A stretch of 64,000 bases of DNA, taken from Stenotrophomonas pavanii (GTDB taxonomy: Bacteria; Pseudomonadota; Gammaproteobacteria; Xanthomonadales; Xanthomonadaceae). Location: assembly GCF_900101175.1 (NCBI RefSeq), contig NZ_FNFQ01000002.1:306203-370202 (forward strand). The letters run 5' to 3'. Position numbers and translations under genes: made by a program. The stretch's first letter is position 1. Every line of letters starts with the position of its first letter. Below, one piece after another: positions 1-7,600 of the stretch. The notes beneath the pieces are model-generated. The model ran no database searches and was not told the DNA's origin. It was given only the letters and a program-made list of their open reading frames with translations.

Positions 1-117
1 GGTGATCGGCTTGCGGTACTTCCATTCGGCCTGCCACCAATTGGCATCGGCCGCAGCCGCAGGCAACGCGACCAGCGCGGCCAGCAGCAGCAACACTCGG
101 GAAAGCAAACGGTCCAT
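1..117 (-). CDS. DUF2341 / MotA-TolQ-ExbB-type protein, N-terminus only
   Basis: Only the first 39 codons are in the window; the gene runs off the left edge. The product starts with a signal peptide (MDRLLSRVLLLLAALVALPA..AAA) followed by DANWWQAEWKYRKPIT. The W-x-x-x-W-x-YRKPI pattern is how DUF2341 domains open, and in Xanthomonadaceae this domain is commonly fused to an ExbB/TolQ proton-channel domain. It lies 38 bp downstream of the tpsB stop on the same strand, so it is probably cotranscribed with it. In the P. aeruginosa pdt locus, as I recall, exbB2 also follows pdtB. The ExbB part lies outside the window and is inferred. Confidence 0.7.
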   Translation of the reverse strand, partial: MDRLLSRVLLLLAALVALPAAAADANWWQAEWKYRKPIT

Positions 118-155
118 GCGAGGGGTCTCCGGAGAACGCATGTTCGAGGAAAGGG

Positions 156-1781
156 TCAGTAGCTGGTGCTGAGGTTGAAGTGCAGGCGCGGGTCGTCCTT
201 GCGCGTGACCGGGCCATCGGCATAGGGCCAGGCGTAGTCCAGGCGCAGTTGCAGGTGGTCACCCAGGCGCAGCTGCGCGCCCAGGCCGACCGAGGCCAGG
301 TTGTACTTGTCCCGCTGCTCGGGCAGCGGCTGGCGCAGGCGCAGGTAGGCCGCATCGGCAAAGCTGTAGACACGCAGGTCGGTGCCGCTCCACAGCGACC
401 ACGCCGGGGTGCGCCATTCCAGGTTGGCCAGGCCGCCGTAATCGCCGATCGCCTCGGCCGACAGGTAGCCGCGCACGGTGTACATGCCACCTGCGGCGAA
501 CTGCTCGGCCGACACCAGCGGCGCATCGGTCACCTGCAGCGAGCCGCGCGCATACCACTGCCAGTCGCTGCCGAAGGTATGCGTGTTGGCCACGTCGGCC
601 TTGAAGGCCACGAAACTCGGGTCGGCCCAGTAGCGCTTCTGCCCGAACGCAGTGGCGTCGCTGCCGTAACCGAACAGGCGGCGGGTACCGGCCACCAGCT
701 GGGTGTTGATGCTCAGCTGATCGTGCTCGCCCTGGCGCACGCCGACGAAGGCCAGGGTGATCGGCGCGTACTTCAGCGGCGTCTTCAGGCTGTCCTTGCC
801 CATCTGGGTGTCTTCCTCGGTGTCCTTGAAATCCACACCGAGGCTGAGCTGGCGCCACCATTGGCTGCTGCCGGCCAGGCGATAGTTGAGCTTGAGGCCG
901 ATCGAATGGCCGTTGCCGATCACATTGGTGCCGGTGCCGGTACCGACCTGCCCGCCTGCATTCAACACGCGGCTGTCGGATCTGTAGCCGGAGGCTTCCA
1001 GGCTCCACGGCGTACCTTCGAACGGCATCGTGTACGAGGCGGAAAAGACCTTGGCCTGCTTCGTGTCTTCCGGCGCCAGGTACACGCCGATGTTGGCGCT
1101 GTGCCCCCGCTTCCACAGGTTGTCGTAGGCCAGCGACGCACTCAGGCGCAGTTTCTCGGTGTCGGCGCTGTGGTCGTTGTTGAGCGCCGCACTGGCGCGC
1201 CACGGCGACTTCTCCTCCACCTGCAGGTCCACATCCATCGTGCCCGGCACCTGGCCCTCGCGCACCAATGGCATCACCTGGCGACGTCCGCCTTCATTCA
1301 GTGCGGTCAGTTCCTTCTGCGCCTGGTCGAAATCAGGCACCTTGCCCTCGGCCAGCGCCGGCACGCGTTCGCGGATGCGTTCGGGCGATTCGTGGCGGGT
1401 GCCGACCACGCGCAGCTGGCCGATCGGCGTCTGCTGCACCTTCAGCAGCACCACGCCGCCACTGACCTGCTGCTCGGGAAGCTCGACGTAGACGGACTGG
1501 TAGCCCGCCTGCTGGTAGAGCGCATGGACCGCATCGCGCGCCTTCTCGACATCGGCCAGGGTCTTGCCCGGGCCGAGGAACGGTTCCACCGCGCGCTCAA
1601 TGTCCCGGGGATCGAGCACGGTATTGCCGCGCACGATGTACTCGTTGATGTTCACGCTGGGCGCAGGCGCCGCCTCCTGCGCGAACAATGGCAGCGGCAT
1701 CGCGGCCAGGGCCAGCACCAGTGGATGCAGGCGCAGCGGAAGGCGGGCGGCTCGGCACGGAACAGGAGTCATCGAAGGCAT
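156..1781 (-). CDS. TpsB outer-membrane transporter (ShlB/FhaC/HecB family)
   Basis: 541 residues. A signal peptide ends near residue 34 (LPLFAQ), then a POTRA-type domain (about 45-120, containing the EYIVRGNTVL strand typical of POTRA_2) and a linker lead into a 16-strand-type beta-barrel (about 190-541). The barrel contains the conserved VRGY motif (GGMYTVRGYLS) of FhaC/Omp85 transporters and ends in an aromatic residue (NLSTSY), as outer-membrane barrels do. It should export the large TpsA encoded further along the same strand. tpsB and tpsA are separated by plus-strand T2SS genes, so they are not one transcript. The ATG at 1781 has no strong Shine-Dalgarno; an ATG at 1772 is an alternative. 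The promoter region carries a Pho-box-like sequence. Confidence 0.92.
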   Translation of the reverse strand: MPSMTPVPCRAARLPLRLHPLVLALAAMPLPLFAQEAAPAPSVNINEYIVRGNTVLDPRDIERAVEPFLGPGKTLADVEKARDAVHALYQQAGYQSVYVELPEQQVSGGVVLLKVQQTPIGQLRVVGTRHESPERIRERVPALAEGKVPDFDQAQKELTALNEGGRRQVMPLVREGQVPGTMDVDLQVEEKSPWRASAALNNDHSADTEKLRLSASLAYDNLWKRGHSANIGVYLAPEDTKQAKVFSASYTMPFEGTPWSLEASGYRSDSRVLNAGGQVGTGTGTNVIGNGHSIGLKLNYRLAGSSQWWRQLSLGVDFKDTEEDTQMGKDSLKTPLKYAPITLAFVGVRQGEHDQLSINTQLVAGTRRLFGYGSDATAFGQKRYWADPSFVAFKADVANTHTFGSDWQWYARGSLQVTDAPLVSAEQFAAGGMYTVRGYLSAEAIGDYGGLANLEWRTPAWSLWSGTDLRVYSFADAAYLRLRQPLPEQRDKYNLASVGLGAQLRLGDHLQLRLDYAWPYADGPVTRKDDPRLHFNLSTSY

Positions 1782-1857
1782 CGCGTCGTATCGAAGGGAA
1801 TGGCCAGGGAGCGGCGCGTGGGTCTACCAACAGGACGTGCACGTCGCGTCAAAGCCG

Positions 1858-1894
1858 CCAACAGTTTTGTGACAGCCCTGTCATCTTTTGACAG
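1858..1894. promoter_or_regulatory. Pho-box-like sequences in the tpsB / small-protein divergent region
   Basis: Read on the minus strand, 1875-1858 is CTGTCACAAAACTGTTGG: two 7-bp units (CTGTCAC and CTGTTGG) separated by AAAA. This is close to the Pho-box layout of CTGTCAT-type repeats with a 4-bp A/T spacer. It ends 77 bp before the tpsB ATG. On the plus strand 1878-1894 reads CTGTCATCTTTTGACAG, one perfect half-site followed by an inverted one, 80 bp before the divergent gene. PhoB control is inferred from this pattern and from the phosphate-related neighbours. Confidence 0.5.
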
Positions 1895-1973
1895 CGCCGC
1901 GATGCCCGCAGGCGGACCCTGCATTCGCCACACGTCTTCATGGCAGAACATCGATTGCTGCGGGAGATTCGAG

Positions 1974-2309
1974 ATGCGTGAATCGCCGATGGTGGGCCTG
2001 CGCGCTGCCCTCGCCCTTGCCCTGCTGCTGGCACTGCCACCGGTGCGCGCTGACGAGACGAAGAAGCAGGAAGACGCTGCACCCTGCATCGAAGTACAGG
2101 TCAATGGCGAGCGCATTCCGGCCTGGGACTGCCTGCAGCGCAAACTTGCGCCGGCATCGAAAGCGGCGAAATCACCGGCGCTCCCCGAGGCCGAACGCCT
2201 GATGCGGCAGCCCGCCAACCAACTGATGCAGTACAACCTGGAAGGCACGCGGCAGCGCATGGGCGATGCCTTCGGGCGCTCGGTGGTGCCGCAGCGACCT
2301 GCGCGCTGA
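1974..2309 (+). CDS. Small exported protein of unknown function
   Basis: 111 residues. The start (MRESPMVGLRAAL) is chosen because GGGAG lies 7-8 bases before the ATG; the ATG at 1989 is an alternative. A hydrophobic signal peptide (AALALALLLALPPVRA) is followed by DETKKQEDAAPCIEVQVNGERIPAWDC. The two cysteines about 16 residues apart may form a disulfide in the periplasm. I do not recognise the family. It is divergent from tpsB and shares the Pho-box-like region with it, which suggests co-regulation with the secretion locus. A GC-rich hairpin (2325-2342) and an SMAG palindrome follow the stop codon. Confidence 0.6.
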   Translation: MRESPMVGLRAALALALLLALPPVRADETKKQEDAAPCIEVQVNGERIPAWDCLQRKLAPASKAAKSPALPEAERLMRQPANQLMQYNLEGTRQRMGDAFGRSVVPQRPAR

Positions 2310-2324
2310 GCCTGCCAGGCCTTC

Positions 2325-2342
2325 GCCGAGCCCACGCTCGGC
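2325..2342 (+). terminator. Hairpin after the small exported protein gene
   Basis: GCCGAGC - CCAC - GCTCGGC forms a 7-bp GC stem 15 bp after the stop codon. There is no clear T-run behind it, so termination here is only possible. The following SMAG palindrome may contribute. Confidence 0.35.
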
Positions 2343-2350
2343 AGGATCTT

Positions 2351-2374
2351 GTAGAGTCGAGCCATGCTCGACTG
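2351..2374. repeat. SMAG-type REP palindrome
   Basis: GTAGAGTCGAGC-CATGCTCGACTG. GTAG heads a stem made of GTCGAGC and GCTCGAC, which is the layout of Stenotrophomonas GTAG (SMAG) repeats. It lies between two convergent genes, the usual position for such elements. Confidence 0.8.
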
Positions 2375-2407
2375 TCCGTCCAGACGCAGCCGAGCGTAGG
2401 CTGGGCT

Positions 2408-2857
2408 TTATGGGGCGGCCGGCACGATGCCATCGCTTGGAACCGGCGGCAGCTCGGGAACCGGCAGGCGGCGCGACCGCCCCGCCTGGTTCAGTTCCAC
2501 CGCGTTGGCGCTGATGCTGGCGAGAACCGTGCAGGGCCCCAACCGCTGGCCCGGCGCGTAGGCTTCGGCAGGACGGCCATCCACGGAAAGCAGCGCCAGC
2601 GGCGCGTGGTCGCCGGCCATAACGCCCAGCACGACCACCTCGGTCTGCACCGCACCGGGGGACAGCAACCGCACCAGCGGCAGGCTGGCCACCGCATCGA
2701 ACAGGGGCCTTGCAGGGGCCTCTGCGTGCGTTTCGCTGGCCGCCGCCGTGGGCGCCACCGCAGACAGGGTCACACCCCAATAGGCCACCACCGCCAGCAG
2801 CAGGGTTGCCGCCAGCAACGTGAGTATGCGATTGCGATCCCAGCGCCCGCCTTCCAT
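2408..2857 (-). CDS. gspC: T2SS inner-membrane protein GspC
   Basis: 149 residues from the ATG at 2857 (a GTG at 2875 is an alternative). There is one N-terminal membrane segment (ILTLLAATLLLAVVAYWGV), an Ala-rich periplasmic linker, then the HR domain (VVVLGVMAGDHAPLALLSVDG...GQRLGPCTVLASISANAVELNQAGRSRRLPVP). The HR domain links the inner-membrane platform to secretin GspD. It has no PDZ domain, so it is a short GspC. It is transcribed away from gspHIJ across a shared 115-bp promoter region, not in the usual position at the head of a gsp operon. Confidence 0.85.
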   Translation of the reverse strand: MEGGRWDRNRILTLLAATLLLAVVAYWGVTLSAVAPTAAASETHAEAPARPLFDAVASLPLVRLLSPGAVQTEVVVLGVMAGDHAPLALLSVDGRPAEAYAPGQRLGPCTVLASISANAVELNQAGRSRRLPVPELPPVPSDGIVPAAP

Positions 2858-2972
2858 GTTCCGCACCGTCGCCACGTTCGTGTCCGCTTACGCTAGCAGC
2901 TGCCGCTGACGCTTTTGTTTCATCATGCGTGCCTACGCTGGCTGGTATCGACCCGGACAGGAGGCGACGTCG

Positions 2973-3419
2973 ATGCAGCACATGCCGCGGGGTTTCACCC
3001 TGCTGGAACTGATGGTGGTGCTGGTGATCATCGGCATCTGCACGGCGGGCATCGGCCTGGGCCTGGGCAGCCTGCTTGATCCGGGTCGCCAGCTGCGACA
3101 GGAAGCCGAGCAGCTGGCGCAGCGCCTGCAGGTAGCGCGCGACGAGGCGCGCATCGACGGCCGTCCGCTGCGCTGGCAGGCCGACGCCACCGGCTACTGG
3201 TTCAGCCGTCGCGAGGGCGCCCGCTGGGTAGACGTGCAGCGCGACGACCTGCTGCGCCCGCAGCGGTGGCGGCCCGCAGGCCTGGCAGTGCAACCGGCCA
3301 CGCCGATTGAACTGAGCCCGGAGTGGATCGGCGTGGCGTGGGAACTGACGCTGTCGTTGCAGGGCCGCCAGCTGCGTCTTCGGGATGATGGCAGCGGACA
3401 GTTGCAGGTCGAGCAGTGA
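2973..3419 (+). CDS. gspH: T2SS minor pseudopilin GspH
   Basis: 148 residues. The ATG at 2973 has a perfect AGGAGG eight bases upstream, so a longer reading from 2925 is rejected. A short leader (MQHMPRG) and the prepilin-peptidase site G|FTLLEL, with Glu at +5, precede the hydrophobic N-terminal helix (MVVLVIIGICTAGIGLGLG). The remainder is a beta-rich pseudopilin domain with the WxxxxxATGYWF pattern of GspH. It heads a plus-strand gspH-I-J operon and overlaps gspI by GTGA. Confidence 0.92.
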   Translation: MQHMPRGFTLLELMVVLVIIGICTAGIGLGLGSLLDPGRQLRQEAEQLAQRLQVARDEARIDGRPLRWQADATGYWFSRREGARWVDVQRDDLLRPQRWRPAGLAVQPATPIELSPEWIGVAWELTLSLQGRQLRLRDDGSGQLQVEQ

Positions 3420-3778
3420 GGCGGGGAACGCGCGGATTCACGCTGATCGAAGTGCTGATCGCACTGGCGATCGTATCGATTGCGCTGGCTGCGGTGATGC
3501 GGTCGGTGGCAGTGGCCACCGATGATCAGTCGCGCCTGCGCGACCGTCGCCTGGCGCTGTTGTGTGCGCAGGACCGCTGGCAGGAGCTGCGCCTGGGCGG
3601 ACAGGCAGCGCCCGATGCACGGCAGCGCTGCATGCAGGGGCGCAGCCGTTTCCTGGTGCTGCAGCATATCGGCACGGGGAGTGACGGGCAGCCGCAACTG
3701 GAACTCAACGTGGTGGCCGAAGATGCACCGCGGCAGTCGCTGGCGCGGATGCAGCTGCCGTGGACCGCGGCGCAATGA
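3416..3778 (+). CDS. gspI: T2SS minor pseudopilin GspI
   Basis: 120 residues. The GTG start overlaps the gspH stop (GTGA), implying translational coupling. The leader MRRGTRG is followed by the cleavage site G|FTLIEVL, with Glu at +5, and a hydrophobic helix (IALAIVSIALAAVMRS). The LLCAQDRWQELRLG segment after the helix is typical of GspI. It should join the GspH-I-J-K tip complex of the pseudopilus. Its stop overlaps gspJ by ATGA. Confidence 0.92.
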   Translation: MRRGTRGFTLIEVLIALAIVSIALAAVMRSVAVATDDQSRLRDRRLALLCAQDRWQELRLGGQAAPDARQRCMQGRSRFLVLQHIGTGSDGQPQLELNVVAEDAPRQSLARMQLPWTAAQ

Positions 3779-4389
3779 AGCGTAACGCAGCAGGTTTCAC
3801 CCTGATCGAGGTGATGATCGCGATCACCCTCATGGGCGTGCTGGCGCTGATCTGCTGGCGTGCGCTGGACAGTGTGGCCAGCAGCGACCAGCGCCTGCGC
3901 CGGGCCGATGCCGAAACCACGGCGGCGCTGCGCGTTCTGCAACAGTTCCAGCGTGATATCGAAATGCGCGCAGACGACGCGCTGATGAATGGCGCGGTGC
4001 GCCCGGCCGATCAGCCGCAGCGGTTGCTGCCTCCTTCGCTCGCAAGCGAGCGGCATCCGGATGGAAGCTTCGCGCTGGAGATCACCCGCAGTGTCGGCAG
4101 CGACGGGCTGCGTTGGCAGCGGGTACGCTGGTGGCGCCAGGGCAGCACGCTGTGGCGGGCCAGTGGTGCGGCGACGGACCGGTATCCCCTGCCGGCGCCG
4201 GAGCCGTCGACGGGCATTGCGGTGGCGCATGAGGTGCAGCAGTTCGAGGTACGGGCGTGGCAGCCGGGCGCAGGCTGGGCGATCCTGCCGAGCGAGGGCG
4301 AGGTGCTGCCGGCCACTGCACTGGAGCTGCGGTTGGGATTGCGCGACGGGCGTGGGCCGCTGAGTTACCGGCGGGTGCTGGCGCTTTAG
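3775..4389 (+). CDS. gspJ: T2SS minor pseudopilin GspJ
   Basis: 204 residues starting at the ATG that overlaps the gspI stop (ATGA). MKRNAAG|FTLIEVMIA is a class III signal with Glu at +5. It is followed by ALICWRALDSV and the long beta-rich GspJ domain with the family's typical features, such as LQQFQRDIEMR and a C-terminal LELRLGLRDGRGPLSYRRVLAL. It ends the plus-strand block; TpsA converges on it from the other side. Confidence 0.92.
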   Translation: MKRNAAGFTLIEVMIAITLMGVLALICWRALDSVASSDQRLRRADAETTAALRVLQQFQRDIEMRADDALMNGAVRPADQPQRLLPPSLASERHPDGSFALEITRSVGSDGLRWQRVRWWRQGSTLWRASGAATDRYPLPAPEPSTGIAVAHEVQQFEVRAWQPGAGWAILPSEGEVLPATALELRLGLRDGRGPLSYRRVLAL

Positions 4390-4405
4390 GGCGCTTGCCT
4401 GCAAC

Positions 4406-4430
4406 GCATCCACGCATGGCGTGGATCTAC
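4406..4430. repeat. SMAG-type REP palindrome
   Basis: GCATCCACGC-ATGGCGTGGATCTAC, with a stem ATCCACGC/GCGTGGAT and CTAC (GTAG on the other strand) at the base. It is the first of two near-identical copies in the 288-bp convergent gap 4390-4677, which holds no gene. Confidence 0.8.
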
Positions 4431-4588
4431 TGCCGAGCCCGCCGCCGGGCGCGCTCCTGCACCCGGCGGCGCCGTGTCGGTGGTCCTCACCGCTGATGGC
4501 CGCTCCCTGCCCTCCGTGCCGTCCTGGCTGGGGCCGCTGCCGTTCCTTGGCGGCTGGCCCGATGCTGTCTGTTCCTGCAGGTCAACTG

Positions 4589-4612
4589 CATCCACGCACG
4601 GCGTGGATCTAC
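4589..4612. repeat. SMAG-type REP palindrome, second copy
   Basis: Same element and orientation as at 4406, with loop variant GCACGG. Shortly after it, GTGCCGACC-CA-GGTCGGCAC (4638-4657) forms a 9-bp hairpin beyond the tpsA stop codon that could act as a weak terminator. Confidence 0.8.
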
Positions 4613-4677
4613 TACCGGCCACGTTCGGCAGCATTGTGTGCCGACCCAGGTCGGCACCTGCCAGGATCGTGCGGTGC

Positions 4678-7600
4678 CTAGCGGCGCTGCGTGCCCTCGT
4701 CGCGACTTGCCTGCGGGAACTGGAACGCGCTGTCGGCGTCGTAGCCGTCGTTGGCGGTGGCGCCACGCGCCGGCGGGTTGATGCTGCTGGTGCCGCTGCC
4801 GAAGCCGAGGATCTGCACGCTGATCACCGACGGCTGGTTGCGCCGTGCATCGTCCTGGCTCTTGCGCATCACATCCTGCGCGGCCTGGCTGGCGCTGTTG
4901 GCCGCCGCACTGGCCGAGGCCAGCGCATTGACGTTGACCGATGCCAGCACCGGCAGGCCCTTGCTCTCGCCCTGTACCTGGATGTTGGCCGCGTTCAGCA
5001 CCTGCAACGCGGCCAGGTTGATATTGCCCGAGACGCGGATGCCGGCCTCGCCCGCGTCGATGGTGCCCAGCGGCGCGATCAGGTCGACGTCGCCCGGCCG
5101 CACTTCGGCAATGGGGTTCAGCGTGGCGATGCCTGCACCACTGGCCGGGGCCTGCGGCGACAGGATCACATTGCCCCAGCCGTCATAGACGCGGCGCGGT
5201 GGCGTGTACAACAAGGTGGTCTGCGAACCGCGACCGGCATTGATGTCACCCTGCTCCGACCAGGCCAGGATGTCACCGCCGAACGTGGTCATCACCCGCG
5301 ACAGGCCCAGCAGCACGCTGTCCTGGCTGAACAGCCGGATGTCCCCCTGCCCCTGCGTCACCAGCCCGGCACTGGCCGGTGGCACCACGCCCTGTACCCC
5401 CACCACGATCTGTCCACCCGGTGCCATCAGCTCGATGTTGCCGCCGGCTTCGGTACGCACGCCGGAGCCGCCATACATCAGGATGTCGCCGGTGCGTTGG
5501 ATCGTCGCACCTGCTGCATCCTTGTCCGGCATCAGCGTGGCGATGGCCTCGCGGCCGCGCAGGTAAGAACCAACGCGTGGCCCATTCCGATCGGTGTACT
5601 CGCGGCCGCCTTCGCGCAGCTCGGCGTAGTAGACCTGGCGCAGGAAGATCCGCTGCTGCTCCTTCGGCAACCGGTCGAACGCCGCCAGTGCCTCGGCGCC
5701 GTCGGCAGCCACACCGAAGCGTTGTTGGAGCCACTGCTTCAGTTCCCTGTCGTAGATCTTCACCGCCTTGCCGGGCTGCGAGGCCAGCGACTGCGCCGGG
5801 TCGGCGAGCCTGGCCGGATCCAGATAGCGTGCGCGCAGTGCGTCGAAATCAATGTGCTGGTTGCCTGCGGTCACCGCAATGCTTGCGCCTGGCCGCGTAT
5901 CACCCTGCACGATACCGCCAAGGCTGATGAGGTTGCCCGCCTCTTCCTGGCGCAGCTGCCGGCCTGCACTCACCTCGACGTCGCCGGGGCCGGCCACCGT
6001 CAGGTTGCTGCGGATGATGTCCCGTCCCGCTTCGATCCCGCTGATGTCGGTACCGCTGGTGTTGAGCGCGGTGACGTTCGCATTGATCACGTCACGCCCG
6101 GCGCGCAGTTGCACTGCCGATCCCGCTTCATACCAGTCAAACAATGTCCGGTTCGCGGTACCGGTGTTCTTCTCCAACTGCCGGCGATCACCACTGCCCA
6201 ACCCGATGATGTCACCGGCCACGGCATAGAAGCGGCTCGGTAATGTGGGCCGGGACGTCAGCGCACCGGTGGTCGGGGTACTGGGGCCGAACGCGAACAA
6301 TGGCAGCATCGCCGCCGGGTCTGGCCCCTGCACCCCATCGTTCGACAGATTGTGACTGACCCGGGTCCGGCTGACGCCCTGCTGGGCCATGAATGCAGGA
6401 TCAAGCGGCCCAGGCAGGCGGGCGTCGCTACCGGAACGTGCAATGCCGGTGGCATTGGTCGCGGCATGGATCGAGCCCCCGGCCATAACATCGAGCCGGC
6501 CGCTGGCCGAAGGCGCGAGCAGGATCACATCGCCCGTGGTCGCCCCCGGTCCGAGGCCTCGAAGCGAGGCGCTGATGATGTCACCACTCGCAGCCACCGC
6601 GCTGAACCTGGACGGATACAGCCAGTAATTGATGCTGGCGGGAACGGATTGCTCGCGCAGCGCGATGCCTTCAGCGAACATGTTGCTACCGGTTGCATGC
6701 AGGCTGCCGGCCAGGCTGGGTGCGAGATTTCCGCCTACCGAGAACAGGTCCAGTGCCGTGCCTCGGGTCCAGAGCGAGAACCACGTCGTGCCAGCTGCAT
6801 GCTGGCCATCGCCCAGAACCACGTCGTTGTAGTTGGACGTCGGTACACGCCCAGCATCTGCGGCGCCACCGAGAACAATGTCACCACGGGCCTGCAGCCG
6901 GGCAGTGGAATCCCCCAGGATGAGCACGGGCCCGGCCATCGCCACCGGCGCGTCGGCCACGAACGGATCCTTCAGGCCCAGCGTTCCGTAGCTGCTCTGT
7001 ATCGCGCTGAGGCCACCGATGCGTGCCGCCTGCAGCAGGGTGCTGCCGCGCAGGTTGGTCACCGCGCCATTGAGATCCAGATCCTGCAGGAACCCTTCGG
7101 GCTGCTGCGCGCTGGCGCGCAGGCCCGGGTTCAACGCACCGCCACTGCGCAGCGTCAGGTCGCCGCCACCGGTCAGATGCAGCTCACCGTTGCTGACGCG
7201 CCCGGTCGACCCGACCGCAGCAACAATCGCGCTGGAGTGAGGCGCGGTCAGCAGGCCCAGGGCATTGCCCATCGGGTCGAGCACGCCGGCGTGCCGGCCC
7301 GCTTCCAGTGACAGGTTGCCGCCTCCCAGCGTGCCGAAGCCGGTGAAGCCGACCATGCGCGGCGCTGCGTCCGCTTCGGCGCCCACGGTGCTGTACGTGC
7401 CGAAGTTGATCCACCAGCTCGTCGGTGTCGCCTGCACGCCTTCGGTGGTGCCGGAACCCTGCCGCCACAACCAGCCGCCCACCGCCGCGCTTGAATGCCC
7501 GGCCTGGTCACGCTGCGCCGTACCCGATTCGGACCGGGCGGTCCAGGCGTCGCCGATGATGTCGCGCCCGGCTTCAACCCTGACATCGCCGCCATGGTCG

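Noticed and set aside
180..1973. A 709-codon open frame on the plus strand opposite tpsB that reaches 2309
   Set aside because: Only its last 111 codons are a gene; the rest is an antisense shadow of tpsB typical of high-GC DNA.
2905..2925. Pho-like CTGACGCTTTTGTTTCAT between gspC and gspH
   Set aside because: Several mismatches in both halves; could be chance in a short AT-richer stretch.
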